From: a virus
DNA: 46,795 nt
Direction: 5' to 3' (one strand)
Virus record (IMG/VR): IMGVR_UViG_3300042889_000803
Coordinates: 1 to 46,795 of that record
Shown in pieces: positions 7,707 through 15,326 of this stretch (position 1 is its first letter; each line of letters starts with the position of its first letter). The translations under genes were made by a program, and so were the position numbers. The notes under the pieces are model-generated. The model was given only the letters and a program-made list of their open reading frames with translations, searched no databases and was not told the DNA's origin.

Positions 7707-7782
7707 TGGTGCCGCTTGTCGGAATCGAACTGACCACCTGCCGCTTACAAGGCGGCTGCTCTACCAAATGAGCTAAAGCGGC
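7707..7782 (-). tRNA. tRNA-Thr (TGT), copy 1
   Basis: Acceptor GCCGCTT/AAGCGGC, anticodon loop CTTGTAA, CCA encoded. A second, more divergent Thr(TGT) lies at 21300. Confidence 0.93.
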
Positions 7783-7792
7783 ATTACTACTA

Positions 7793-7868
7793 TGGTGGAG
7801 GTGACAAGGATCGAACTTGCTACATCCTGCTTGCAAAGCAGGCGCTCTCCCAAATGAGCTACACCCCC
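7793..7868 (-). tRNA. tRNA-Ala (TGC)
   Basis: Acceptor GGGGGTG/CACCTCC, anticodon loop TTTGCAA, CCA encoded. It starts 1 nt after the stop codon of the 51-residue gene at 7870. Confidence 0.92.
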
Positions 7869-7869
7869 G

Positions 7870-8025
7870 TTATTCTTTCTCAGACTTTTTCTCTTCTTCT
7901 TTTTGTTCTACATCTTTATTTCTTAAGTAGGGCGGAACATACTTACCAAAAATAGTTTCAAACGAATTATCAAAATCCTCTTTAGGCACATTAAACGGCC
8001 TAGGTTTACTGCCTTTACCTGACAT
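7870..8025 (-). CDS. Small conserved phage protein (MSGKGSKPRPF family)
   Basis: A 51-residue protein starting MSGKGSKPRPFNVPKEDF and ending in a charged tail of Glu and Lys. Proteins with this N-terminus are common small genes in T4-like marine phages; the function is unknown to me. SD AAGGAG lies about 8 nt before the ATG at 8025. The stop is 1 nt from the 5' end of tRNA-Ala, so mRNA and tRNA precursor are continuous and must be separated by RNase P cleavage. Confidence 0.85.
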   Translation of the reverse strand: MSGKGSKPRPFNVPKEDFDNSFETIFGKYVPPYLRNKDVEQKEEEKKSEKE

Positions 8026-8038
8026 AACTACAATCTCC

Positions 8039-8635
8039 TTAAACTAAATTTGGCCCGCATATCCAACCAACTAAGGATTTTCGTACTCCCCTAGTAACCG
8101 GTTCTACACTATGCGGTAAAAATGACGGAAATAATACCATATCACCTTTTTTTTCTAAAGTAGCAGTTATTGGATCTTTACATATATGAAACTTTAACTC
8201 ACCACCGTCAAACTCTGATGAATCGTTCAATAAAATACTAAATGATATTTTTCTACTAAATCCACTAGTATTCCGCAATGTGCTGTCACAATGGACATCA
8301 TATTTACCAACGTCTCCTGCGTGATATTCACTGTATTGTAACATCTCAATATAACTAAGGCTATATTTATAATGTACATTATTCACACCCGACACTATGT
8401 CAATAAGTTTGTTGTACATTGGCATGGCTTGCTCTATATCGTCCATCCATAAAATGTTAGAGCTTCTATAAGAAAGGTCTACCCCATTTCCTTGGCCAAC
8501 TGTTTCTGCTATGTGTAACTTATCACTATGTGTTGCCACATAATTGTCCATAAACTTAAAATCTTCTTCTTCGAATACTTTTGATATGTGATAATCCCAC
8601 GATATTGATTGTTCAGGGGGTTCGAACCAAATCAT
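8039..8635 (-). CDS. Prolyl 4-hydroxylase-type 2OG/Fe(II) oxygenase
   Basis: A 198-residue protein with the full P4Hc/PKHD signature: H115-x-D117 (YDVHCDSTLR), the conserved RKISFSILLND and FDGGELKFH strands, then GDMVLFPSFLPH (H175) and R185/K186 for 2OG binding. It is the clearest oxygenase of the window and resembles phage and PiuC-like hydroxylases that act on protein side chains. SD GAGG lies upstream. The small gene at 8645-8857 ends 9 nt upstream and is probably co-transcribed. Confidence 0.9.
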   Translation of the reverse strand: MIWFEPPEQSISWDYHISKVFEEEDFKFMDNYVATHSDKLHIAETVGQGNGVDLSYRSSNILWMDDIEQAMPMYNKLIDIVSGVNNVHYKYSLSYIEMLQYSEYHAGDVGKYDVHCDSTLRNTSGFSRKISFSILLNDSSEFDGGELKFHICKDPITATLEKKGDMVLFPSFLPHSVEPVTRGVRKSLVGWICGPNLV

Positions 8636-8644
8636 AGTTAATCC

Positions 8645-8857
8645 TCACTCTGCCGCTGTAGCACTTGTACTGGTAGTATTATAATTACTACCTGGACGAC
8701 TTTCTTTCTTAATAGTCTTTGGCACAATTGCGGCGCATAATTCTGCGTCAATCATAGCACGTTTCCATGCTCCTCGTTTATGCGGATCTAGAACTCCGCT
8801 GGTTGCTAGACTTATTTTAGTCAAAGATGACATCTTATAATTTGGACCTGGTTTCAT
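8645..8857 (-). CDS. Hypothetical small protein
   Basis: A 70-residue basic protein, MKPGPNYKMSSLTKIS, with a low-complexity Ser/Thr/Ala tail (NYNTTSTSATAAE). No domain is recognised and no membrane segment is seen. The start is preceded by a purine-rich AGAGAG about 9 nt upstream. It is likely in one operon with the prolyl hydroxylase downstream and sits directly after tRNA-Ser(GCT). It may be a minor structural or regulatory peptide; nothing specific can be said. Confidence 0.6.
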   Translation of the reverse strand: MKPGPNYKMSSLTKISLATSGVLDPHKRGAWKRAMIDAELCAAIVPKTIKKESRPGSNYNTTSTSATAAE

Positions 8858-8878
8858 ATATTTTCTCTCTTTTAAAAA

Positions 8879-8967
8879 TGGCGGAGTATGTAGGAATCGA
8901 ACCTACTCACCCATTGCTGAATGACAGATTAGCAATCTGTTGCCTTAACCGGTCGGCCAATACTCCA
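8879..8967 (-). tRNA. tRNA-Ser (GCT)
   Basis: Class II tRNA with a long variable arm; acceptor GGAGTAT/ATACTCC, anticodon loop TTGCTAA, CCA encoded. Confidence 0.93.
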
Positions 8968-8991
8968 TGTACTTTACTTATTACTATATCC

Positions 8992-9077
8992 TGGTGCGAC
9001 TGGCCGGAATCGAACCGGCACGCCCGAAAGCGAGAGATTTTAAGTCTCTTGTGTCTACCTATTTCACCACAGTCGCA
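8992..9077 (-). tRNA. tRNA-Leu (TAA)
   Basis: Class II, long variable arm present, acceptor TGCGACT/AGTCGCA, anticodon loop CTTAAAA, CCA encoded. Confidence 0.93.
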
Positions 9078-9081
9078 TTCT

Positions 9082-9309
9082 TTAAACTCTTTCTCGCTTT
9101 ACACGACCAATACGGCTAGCCTTGTTCCAATCGTAAGCAACGCCATCTGGGCACTTACCATCTGCTACAGAGTCAACTCCGAATCGACCTACTGCTTCAA
9201 AGTTGTTGCCTTTGATAGTTACGAACTCATCCATTGATTTAGCAACATTCATTGCTTCAGCAAGCGTAAGTACTTTAAAGGTTTCTTCTTTGCCTATTAT
9301 TTTATACAT
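9082..9309 (-). CDS. Hypothetical phage protein
   Basis: A 75-residue protein, MYKIIGKEETFKVLTLAEAMNVAKSM, mixed alpha/beta, with one cysteine (CPDGVAYDW) and a basic C-terminus (ASRIGRVKRERV). It resembles small conserved proteins of T4-like phages by composition but I cannot name it. The stop is 4 nt from the 5' end of tRNA-Leu(TAA). The ATG at 9309 has no strong Shine-Dalgarno sequence. Confidence 0.7.
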   Translation of the reverse strand: MYKIIGKEETFKVLTLAEAMNVAKSMDEFVTIKGNNFEAVGRFGVDSVADGKCPDGVAYDWNKASRIGRVKRERV

Positions 9310-9357
9310 GCTGTTATTATACTCTCATCATGTGCTGTTGTCAACACTTATTTTACT

Positions 9358-9431
9358 TGGCGTACCTCCAGGGACTCGAACCCCGACGAACAGTTTTGGA
9401 GACTGTCATGCTGCCATTACATTAGAGATAC
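9358..9431 (-). tRNA. tRNA-Trp (CCA)
   Basis: Acceptor GTATCTC/GAGGTAC, anticodon loop CTCCAAA, CCA encoded. Confidence 0.9.
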
Positions 9432-9436
9432 ATGAT

Positions 9437-9526
9437 TGGCGGAAACGGTGAGATTCGAACTCACGGACCCTTTCGAGCCGGCAGTTTTCAAGACTGCTGC
9501 AATAAACCGGACTCTGCCACATTTCC
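9437..9526 (-). tRNA. tRNA-Ser (TGA)
   Basis: Class II, acceptor GGAAATG/CGTTTCC, anticodon loop CTTGAAA, long variable arm, CCA encoded. Confidence 0.93.
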
Positions 9527-9531
9527 TAATT

Positions 9532-9608
9532 TGGTGCCCCAGAGGAGACTCGAACTCCTAAAATTTGGCTTCTAAGACCAACACGTATACCAATTCCGTC
9601 ACCGGGGC
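9532..9608 (-). tRNA. tRNA-Leu (TAG), short variable arm
   Basis: The 5' half is a typical Leu(TAG) sequence with anticodon loop CTTAGAA and acceptor GCCCCGG/CTGGGGC. The variable region is only about 5 nt, so the class II extra arm has been lost. CCA is encoded. Confidence 0.8.
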
Positions 9609-9627
9609 GATGTATTACTTACCATAT

Positions 9628-9746
9628 AGGTGCTCTCTGCAGGAATCGAACCTGACTGTCTAACTCCGTATCTTCCTGAGCCTTTCACGTACGGGTCGAC
9701 TTATACGCTTCTTATCGGTACTCAGTGTAGTTAAACTTCAGAAAGC
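9628..9746 (-). ncRNA. tRNA-like RNA with no normal D/anticodon domain
   Basis: Acceptor-like helix GCUUUCU/AGAGAGC and a T-arm-like CAGG-UUCGAUU-CCUG are clear, ending ACC without a full CCA. About 70 nt between them form a long stem instead of D and anticodon arms (GUUUAAC/GUUAGAC, then CUGAG/CUCAG). Total about 118 nt. It could be a degenerate tRNA with an insertion or a tRNA mimic such as a Y RNA. Confidence 0.55.
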
Positions 9747-9753
9747 ATTTATA

Positions 9754-9828
9754 TGGAGACCCGTAGGAGAATCGAACTCCTCTTGCCAGGATGAAAACCT
9801 AGTGTCCTAACCGATAGACGAACGGGTC
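9754..9828 (-). tRNA. tRNA-Glu (TTC), copy 1
   Basis: Acceptor GACCCGT/ACGGGTC, anticodon loop TTTTCAT, CCA encoded. A second Glu(TTC) lies at 21519. Confidence 0.92.
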
Positions 9829-9944
9829 AAATTGTCTTTTAAATTTTTAAGGAGCAGTGCTAGTGTTTGCTAGCTAAGTGTTAATTATATAGCCTATGTG
9901 TCACCCTGTCAACGTCTAAATGGACATTTGTGAAAATAAAACAT

Positions 9945-9952
9945 AATAAATA
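9945..9952 (+). promoter_or_regulatory. AATAAATA late-type promoter, near-leaderless
   Basis: AATAAATA ends 5 nt before the ATG of the nitroreductase gene; no ribosome site fits between them. It is the + strand member of the recurring promoter-start arrangement. Confidence 0.55.
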
Positions 9953-9957
9953 ACATC

Positions 9958-10611
9958 ATGCTACTAGATCATTTACGAAATCGTTATACTGCCAAATGGT
10001 GGGATCCAATTCCATTGGAAGATGAAAAAATCAAAGCCATAATTGAGTGTGCGTATCTAGCGCCAAGTAAGCAAGGCAATTATGATTTTGAAATAGTTGT
10101 TCTTACAGACAGTCCTGCTGGCAAAGAATTTAAACAATGGTTGTACTGGGACAACACAGCCTGTTTAGATAAAGTGCGAGGCAAAACTGGTGAAGGACTA
10201 CGTAGATACAATGGACAAGTCTTAGCACCCGTTGTAATGATTTGGTTAGCAAAACAATTTGATCAAGCAGTTAACGATTACAATGAAAACGAGTTCTTAC
10301 GCACCAATAACGATTGTGTTATTAGTGCTACAATGGCCATGTGCCAAGCCGAAGAACTAGGAGTTAATACAGGATTCTGCGGATGTATAGGTGGACAAGA
10401 AATTGCTGATAGATTAAACAAGCCCAAATCAACTGCGATAGTTAGTATGGGATTTGGGTATGCTACTAGCCATACTACAAACCGACCAATAAAAGTTTAT
10501 AATAATAACGTTGAACTAGGCTTTGATCTTGCTAACCATCACTCCTCAATTAGAAATATTCCTAATAGAACTAACAGACTTGAGCTATCTACTATGGTAA
10601 ATTATATATGA
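9958..10611 (+). CDS. Nitroreductase-family flavoprotein
   Basis: A 217-residue protein. MLLDHLRNRYTAKWWDPIPLED and the following helix match the N-terminus of FMN nitroreductases (RRSxxxF), with the conserved LAPSKQGNYDFEIVVL strand. The GVNTGFCGCIGGQEIADRL segment matches the family's glycine-rich AxxxGLxxxxxGG-like part near the flavin. These enzymes reduce substrates with NAD(P)H; the phage substrate is unknown. The stop overlaps the start of the next oxygenase gene by 4 nt (ATGA). It opens a + strand island inside the minus-strand tRNA region. Confidence 0.82.
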   Translation: MLLDHLRNRYTAKWWDPIPLEDEKIKAIIECAYLAPSKQGNYDFEIVVLTDSPAGKEFKQWLYWDNTACLDKVRGKTGEGLRRYNGQVLAPVVMIWLAKQFDQAVNDYNENEFLRTNNDCVISATMAMCQAEELGVNTGFCGCIGGQEIADRLNKPKSTAIVSMGFGYATSHTTNRPIKVYNNNVELGFDLANHHSSIRNIPNRTNRLELSTMVNYI

Positions 10612-11300
10612 AAGTACCTCCAGGCATTAGCGGACGTCCTGCGCTATACAACGGAAACGTTGATCAAACCGCACTCGCAAACGAAGTAGCATTATTAAAT
10701 CTTGGTCCGTTCGAGCCATTGAATTTTCATATTAATCTAAGTCAGTATCTACAAGAAATTAAACAATTTGATAACGACTGGGTTAACTACTTACCGCGTA
10801 CAGATCGTCCTAACAATCGTCGAGCAATGACATTAATGGCGTTACCCGGAAAGACTCACAAAGAAAACACTAGTCTAGCAGAAGCTAGTTATGCCGCAGG
10901 CCGACAACTTAGCGAGTTAGAGTTTGATCAACCAACTGATGTTTATCGTGCTTGTGCTAGTTTACATTCGTTTCTTGATCAATGGCAACCTCTAGGCAGA
11001 ACATTTATTGTACAGAGTAATACAGGAGGATACTTTGTCCCGCATCGTGATCACCCAAGTATGCCTCGTGAATGTTTTAGACTAATTGTATTCTTGAACA
11101 ACTGCGGTCCATTACAGTACGATTGGTTGATGGATGATAGAAAGATGAATATACAAATGGGTCAAGTCTACTACGTTAACACACGTATGACTCATCGTAC
11201 TATAAGCTGGGTTGATAACAGTCAACACTTAATTTTGAACATTCCGTTTACTACAGAGAATGTAGCAAAGGTAATTGCTAATCTAGCCCATACTCATTAA
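10608..11300 (+). CDS. 2OG/Fe(II) oxygenase-like protein
   Basis: A 230-residue protein. H146-x-D148 (VPHRDHPS) and distal H196 (MTHRTISWVDNSQHLILNIP) form the iron site. The usual 2OG-binding Arg after the distal His is not evident; R158 (CFRLIVFLNN) on the neighbouring strand may take its place. It is translationally coupled to the nitroreductase (ATGA overlap) and overlaps the convergent oxygenase at 11278 by 23 bp at the 3' ends. Confidence 0.75.
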   Translation: MKVPPGISGRPALYNGNVDQTALANEVALLNLGPFEPLNFHINLSQYLQEIKQFDNDWVNYLPRTDRPNNRRAMTLMALPGKTHKENTSLAEASYAAGRQLSELEFDQPTDVYRACASLHSFLDQWQPLGRTFIVQSNTGGYFVPHRDHPSMPRECFRLIVFLNNCGPLQYDWLMDDRKMNIQMGQVYYVNTRMTHRTISWVDNSQHLILNIPFTTENVAKVIANLAHTH

Positions 11301-11796
11301 AATATTCTTTAGCTTCGTTGAAGCTAACAGCTAGTCCCCAACTGATGATTAGTCTATGTTGCTTTCCAGCCATAACTGAATGTGGGGCATCAACACGCAC
11401 AAACGATGGTTTAGTCAATGTGAATTCGAATGTTTTATTAACTGTACTTTCAAATTCGTAACCTATTAATTTATCACTATATACTAATTCATCTGTCGGC
11501 ATTTCATAAAATGTAGTAATTGACCCTTGATGGCCTAGTAACGGTATATTTAAAGTAGCGGTGCGTTTAGCATCTATATGTGTTGGGAAACCTGTTTGAG
11601 GTTTTAAAAAATAAAAGTTCCAAACACTACCTAGTATTTTTTTATGTTTTTGAAATAGATAATTTGTATATTCGTAATCAACTGCGTTTTGTTGGTGGTG
11701 TCTAAGGCCACTAACCTTTAAGTTGTTTATGATTGATATGAGCTGTTTAGTATCGAATATAACATCTAATTCGAATACGTACTCATTGTCAATCAT
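11278..11796 (-). CDS. 2OG/Fe(II) oxygenase-like protein
   Basis: A 172-residue AspH-like cupin. H73-x-D75 (PTHIDAKRTATLNIPLLG), distal H139 (DAPHSVMAG) and R148 (QHRLIISWGL) are all present with standard spacing. It starts inside the stop of the gene at 11793 (ATGA overlap) and converges on the 10608-11300 gene. The closest relatives in this window by motif are the proteins at 14257 and 14782. Confidence 0.82.
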   Translation of the reverse strand: MIDNEYVFELDVIFDTKQLISIINNLKVSGLRHHQQNAVDYEYTNYLFQKHKKILGSVWNFYFLKPQTGFPTHIDAKRTATLNIPLLGHQGSITTFYEMPTDELVYSDKLIGYEFESTVNKTFEFTLTKPSFVRVDAPHSVMAGKQHRLIISWGLAVSFNEAKEYFNEYGLD

Positions 11797-12215
11797 GGCA
11801 ATAAACTAATTGCGTCCTCAAATGGTACGTCTGACGGAATCTTAATAGCAAAAAAAAGTGATAGTGTTGCGGCCGGTGATAATTTTTGACGTTCTTTCCC
11901 GTTAATTGCAATAGGTGTGTCAATAAGAAAAGTCTCACCGTCTTCAAATTCAATTGAAATATTGTTAGTGATAGGGAATATAATTAAACCATTGTTATTA
12001 GGTTTAGCGTGCATTATTTCTGCTGTGACTAATTTAGATAGTCCGTATTCTTCTGAATTTAGCGTTCTACTAAAAATATCCATACAAGGCAGTGACTCAG
12101 TACTATACCCAACTGCTGACAAATATTGTTGAATACTACCTTGTTTTTCAGAGATGTTAAACAACGATAATAGTTTTAATCTATCGTACTCTGTATTGAA
12201 TTTTTTGTATTTCAT
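11793..12215 (-). CDS. Hypothetical protein, possible degenerate cupin
   Basis: A 140-residue protein. The second half (NNGLIIFPITNNISIEFEDGETFLIDTPIAINGKERQKLS, read as beta strands) looks like a jelly-roll, as in the neighbouring oxygenases, but no HxD...H iron site is visible. It is coupled by ATGA overlap to the oxygenase downstream. It may be an inactive oxygenase relative or a partner protein. No other family is recognised. Confidence 0.6.
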   Translation of the reverse strand: MKYKKFNTEYDRLKLLSLFNISEKQGSIQQYLSAVGYSTESLPCMDIFSRTLNSEEYGLSKLVTAEIMHAKPNNNGLIIFPITNNISIEFEDGETFLIDTPIAINGKERQKLSPAATLSLFFAIKIPSDVPFEDAISLLP

Positions 12216-12232
12216 TATAATCTATCCTAATA

Positions 12233-12320
12233 TGGAGCGGCCGGGGGATTCGAACCTCCGTAGGCTATATAGCCACCCGGTTTACGGCCGGGCACGTTTG
12301 GCCACTCTGTCACGAACCGC
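12233..12320 (-). tRNA. tRNA-Tyr (GTA), copy 1, unusual C33
   Basis: Class II tRNA with variable arm; anticodon loop CCGTAAA has C instead of the near-universal U at position 33. The acceptor has a C-C mismatch at its base, and the T stem is imperfect. CCA is encoded. The 5' 11 nt overlap the end of the gene at 12310. A second, regular Tyr tRNA is at 22084. Confidence 0.75.
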
Positions 12321-12966
12321 GTACTATATTTAGTATCTTTTCAGCTACTATTATGTTTCCTTCTTCAGTAGTAAGATTTACAAAAAACGGATTTTTTGCT
12401 GGGTATTTTTCAAACACATCCATAATATCATAATCTACTGTTCCTGATTTAAATGTAAACCAACTTGGTACATTGTTTTGTCTAGGAAGAATGTGTAATG
12501 TTTTTATGCGTTTAAACGCAAGATATTGATCTATTTGTAGCAATGCGCCGTAATACCTATTTAGGGTTAAGTCTGGGTCATAAAAATATTGTCGATACGT
12601 GTTAACTGCGTTAAAAAAGTTTTCATTAGTATTAAAGACTTTTTTAAACAACGGCTGATTAGTTGCTGTAAATTCTGTATCTAGATGATCGTTTCTAAAA
12701 ATGTCCTCAGCTCTTTTTGCTCTAAATGAGTTAGTGTCAATGTCTCTATCGCATCCAGGTAAGAATAAAAAACGTGGCAAGCAATGAAATACTATTGCTA
12801 AATCTACATTATGTGTTTTTTTTAATTCGTAAAGTATACGTTCTTCACTACCTTGTTTAACTCCTTGATTAACTGCTGTACCGTTTAATCTATCAGCAAC
12901 AATATCAATAAAACTGGCAGGCCCTCGATAGGCGCAGTTACTATGTCCATAAAATCCTATTCGCAT
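12310..12966 (-). CDS. SGNH hydrolase-like protein (putative)
   Basis: A 218-residue protein. The N-terminus MRIGFYGHSNCAYRGPASF could be the block I strand and nucleophile loop of the SGNH/GDSL fold, and VDLAIVFHCLPRFLF a following parallel strand; the catalytic His block is not clear. The stop codon TGA lies inside the tRNA-Tyr gene, so the last codons are made from tRNA 5' sequence. It overlaps the upstream oxygenase gene by 10 bp. The hydrolase call is tentative. Confidence 0.55.
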   Translation of the reverse strand: MRIGFYGHSNCAYRGPASFIDIVADRLNGTAVNQGVKQGSEERILYELKKTHNVDLAIVFHCLPRFLFLPGCDRDIDTNSFRAKRAEDIFRNDHLDTEFTATNQPLFKKVFNTNENFFNAVNTYRQYFYDPDLTLNRYYGALLQIDQYLAFKRIKTLHILPRQNNVPSWFTFKSGTVDYDIMDVFEKYPAKNPFFVNLTTEEGNIIVAEKILNIVRGS

Positions 12967-13661
12967 AATTTAGTAAAGATGCTTATGCCTAGTTTGCTTT
13001 TAATTCCCTGTTGCCTAAAGTCACTGGCACAATGTAATCTCACGCTGTCAAAAATAATAGCCTGTGTAGGAATCCAATCAATGGCAGAGTGTAGGCTTAA
13101 CCCCTGCAACCAATGAGGCTTTAGGTGTGTAAAATACTGATGCTCATCTATAAACGGCTGATCAACTATATTGTCTACATCGGTGTAGTCGTAAACTTGT
13201 TTGTTGTAGTATGTAGGGATGTCTTTACCATTGTTAAAGAACTTAGCCGGACCATGAAAATAAAATTGATCAAAGAAACATAATTTAGGAATAGCAGTGC
13301 CATCAATATGCAAGGGTATAGTTATTGCCTTATACACATCAGGCAATTCAAACGTATCGTCATTATGTATAATATGCGGAGTTTCTGTATAAAAGAAAAA
13401 AGCCGCAGTAATTTCAAAGGCGCCTAACGTTAATTTTAATTTTTCTATTATGCTAGCAATTACCGGATCTGTAATATAATTTTTTAAATCTAATGTTACT
13501 GGTCCGGTATTTTTATAAACTGCTGGAGAATTTATATTATTGTGTTCGTTTGAGTAAAGCGAAACCAAATGATCGACATCCTCTTTGCTTAAGAAGTGTT
13601 CTATAGCATATGGATTGCTAACTCGAGATTTAATTTTGGCAATACTATCTTTATTCCGCAT
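12957..13661 (-). CDS. 2OG/Fe(II) oxygenase-like protein
   Basis: A 234-residue protein. H99-x-D101 (IIHNDDTF) and distal H210 (DSVRLHCASDFR) mark the iron site, with a basic residue (K221 to K223 region, GIKSKLGISIF) on the last strand for 2OG. The insert between the two parts (about 110 residues) is longer than in its paralogues. The start lies in one arm of a perfect palindrome that also carries the start of the divergent oxygenase gene at 13688. Confidence 0.78.
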   Translation of the reverse strand: MRNKDSIAKIKSRVSNPYAIEHFLSKEDVDHLVSLYSNEHNNINSPAVYKNTGPVTLDLKNYITDPVIASIIEKLKLTLGAFEITAAFFFYTETPHIIHNDDTFELPDVYKAITIPLHIDGTAIPKLCFFDQFYFHGPAKFFNNGKDIPTYYNKQVYDYTDVDNIVDQPFIDEHQYFTHLKPHWLQGLSLHSAIDWIPTQAIIFDSVRLHCASDFRQQGIKSKLGISIFTKLCE

Positions 13662-13690
13662 GGTGTATTTATTAGGTTAAATACACCATG
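13659..13690. promoter_or_regulatory. Perfect palindrome carrying two divergent starts and promoters
   Basis: 13-bp perfect arms (CATGGTGTATTTA / TAAATACACCATG) flank a 6-nt centre. Each arm holds a TAAATA box and, four bases later, the ATG of a 2OG oxygenase gene: 13661 on the minus strand and 13688 on the plus strand. This fixes both starts. There is no room for a Shine-Dalgarno sequence, so both mRNAs are probably leaderless or nearly so. Confidence 0.75.
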
Positions 13691-14260
13691 ACATATTTTA
13701 AAAGAGTAAAATTAGATAATATACCATATGCGGAAATATTAAAAAATCTTACAATTCCAAGCGGCGCAGGGCAAGTTAGCCCATTACCGCATGATGTTAA
13801 ATTTAAACTAGCAGAGCTTTTAAAAATAGATCTAGATCAGTGCGTCCAATCTAGAATAATGATAGTATACTTTCCACCCCTCGGAAGTGTTAATATACAC
13901 TCTGATAAACCAGTAGAAGATTTACCTGAAGGAAAATTGGATCAATGTATAATAGTTCCAATAGACAATTTCCAAGATGTTGAATGGACTTGGTACGAAG
14001 TATTAGATTATTCAAAAATATATCATTACGGTCAAAAAGAAAATTGGAAAACAGTGCCAATGGTGCCAGTCACTGCTACAAAAGCCGTAGAAAAAATTAA
14101 ATGTAACAGCGCATTTATCGCTGACATTGGCACATGGCACTCATTAAAAAATTTTAGTAATAAGCCCGCTGTTGCTCTTAGCATTAGACTGATGCCCTGG
14201 AGTTGGGAGGATTTTAAAACTAGCAGTTTGCCTCCAATGAAGGGTGTAACATTGGGATGA
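13688..14260 (+). CDS. 2OG/Fe(II) oxygenase-like protein
   Basis: A 190-residue protein. H71-x-D73 (NIHSDKP), distal H151 (GTWHSLKNFS) and R167 (ALSIRLMPW) are present. Its start is in the right arm of the divergent palindrome and it overlaps the next gene by 4 nt (ATGA), forming a two-gene operon of paralogous oxygenases. Substrate unknown. Confidence 0.8.
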   Translation: MTYFKRVKLDNIPYAEILKNLTIPSGAGQVSPLPHDVKFKLAELLKIDLDQCVQSRIMIVYFPPLGSVNIHSDKPVEDLPEGKLDQCIIVPIDNFQDVEWTWYEVLDYSKIYHYGQKENWKTVPMVPVTATKAVEKIKCNSAFIADIGTWHSLKNFSNKPAVALSIRLMPWSWEDFKTSSLPPMKGVTLG

Positions 14261-14790
14261 ACTATTTCAAGTACTTAGATTTAAATTGGCAACCTAGTGC
14301 TGTTAAACTAAAACAATACATCTACGATAACGAGCAAGATCTTTTAACAGGATTTCATTCATCATGGAAGGCGGTTGACACTAATGATGTTATCAGCAAA
14401 GTACCTGAACTTATAGATATGCTGTTGCCACTAGGTGTTACTATACGGTATGTTGCATTTTTTATCAGTAATTATCCAGTTGGTACAATTCATATTGACG
14501 CGGATACTTATTCAAAAGTACGGATTAATATTCCAATTATTAATTGCGAGCACACTGAAACTAGATTCTATACTACATCAGCACCACTAATTCGAGTATT
14601 ACAACAAAATGGCATTCCACTATTTAAAATTGATCCTACTAAGTGTACTCACGTTGATCAATTTTATTTAACACAAGCTGTATTATTTAGAAATACTGAA
14701 CCTCATCAAGTAATAAGCAATAATTTAGTACACCCACGAATATCTTGTACTATAGGACTCAACGAAGATTTATCTTATTTGTTAGAGTAG
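14257..14790 (+). CDS. 2OG/Fe(II) oxygenase-like protein
   Basis: A 177-residue protein. H79-x-D81 (TIHIDADTYSKVRINIPI), distal H150 (TEPHQVISN) and R161 (HPRISCTIGL). It is paralogous to the proteins at 11278 and 14782, with the same N-terminal layout. The 3' end overlaps the 3' end of the convergent gene at 14782 by 9 bp. Confidence 0.82.
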   Translation: MNYFKYLDLNWQPSAVKLKQYIYDNEQDLLTGFHSSWKAVDTNDVISKVPELIDMLLPLGVTIRYVAFFISNYPVGTIHIDADTYSKVRINIPIINCEHTETRFYTTSAPLIRVLQQNGIPLFKIDPTKCTHVDQFYLTQAVLFRNTEPHQVISNNLVHPRISCTIGLNEDLSYLLE

Positions 14791-15312
14791 CTCGGGGCTA
14801 AATCTAATACTTAACATACATCGAGGTAATTCCGACATATTATGTACAGTGTGCGGCTTATCGACTCTAACTATCATAGGAGACCCAATAAACACTTTAT
14901 CAATCACTGTTGGTTCACTGTTCCACTTTAAATGAATAGATGGGCGGCCAATTGGATTATTATATAGTTTTTGTTCATAGTCGCCCTCAAACCACATCAT
15001 ACAGCCATCTTGACAATTGTTAATTGGAATATTCAATGCTGAAATAAAGTCTGGAATATTTGCGCGATACCCGTCTATGTGAACACCGCGAGTATGATTG
15101 CCAACTTGGAAAAATATAATAGCATCTCTAATAGTGTGGTGAAGCTTGCCAGTCGCATTAACAACGTCAGCACCCAATTGTTCTACAAGCCATGGGTAGT
15201 CATCTTTTGGCACACTCATAGCGTGAAGTGTGCCAGCGTTTGAAATTAAATGTGTATATCTATCAGCAATATTTGTCCAGTTGCTTATAGTTATTGGTCG
15301 ATAATATTCCAT
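14782..15312 (-). CDS. 2OG/Fe(II) oxygenase-like protein
   Basis: A 176-residue protein. H78-x-D80 (GVHIDGYRAN), distal H154 (DKPHTVHNM) and R164 (LPRCMLSIRF). The start at 15312 is supported by a TATAAATA box ending 5 nt upstream. It converges on the 14257 gene. It stands alone, between an oxygenase operon and tRNA-Arg(TCG). Confidence 0.82.
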   Translation of the reverse strand: MEYYRPITISNWTNIADRYTHLISNAGTLHAMSVPKDDYPWLVEQLGADVVNATGKLHHTIRDAIIFFQVGNHTRGVHIDGYRANIPDFISALNIPINNCQDGCMMWFEGDYEQKLYNNPIGRPSIHLKWNSEPTVIDKVFIGSPMIVRVDKPHTVHNMSELPRCMLSIRFSPELL

Positions 15313-15317
15313 ACTAA

Positions 15318-15325
15318 TATTTATA
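15318..15325 (-). promoter_or_regulatory. TATAAATA late-type promoter, near-leaderless
   Basis: A perfect TATAAATA ends 5 nt before the ATG of the 14782-15312 oxygenase gene, just after tRNA-Arg(TCG). No Shine-Dalgarno sequence is present. Confidence 0.65.
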
Positions 15326-15326
15326 T

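Noticed and set aside
8827-9237. Plus-strand open frame across tRNA-Ser and tRNA-Leu
   Set aside because: It only reads antisense tRNA sequence and part of the opposite small gene.
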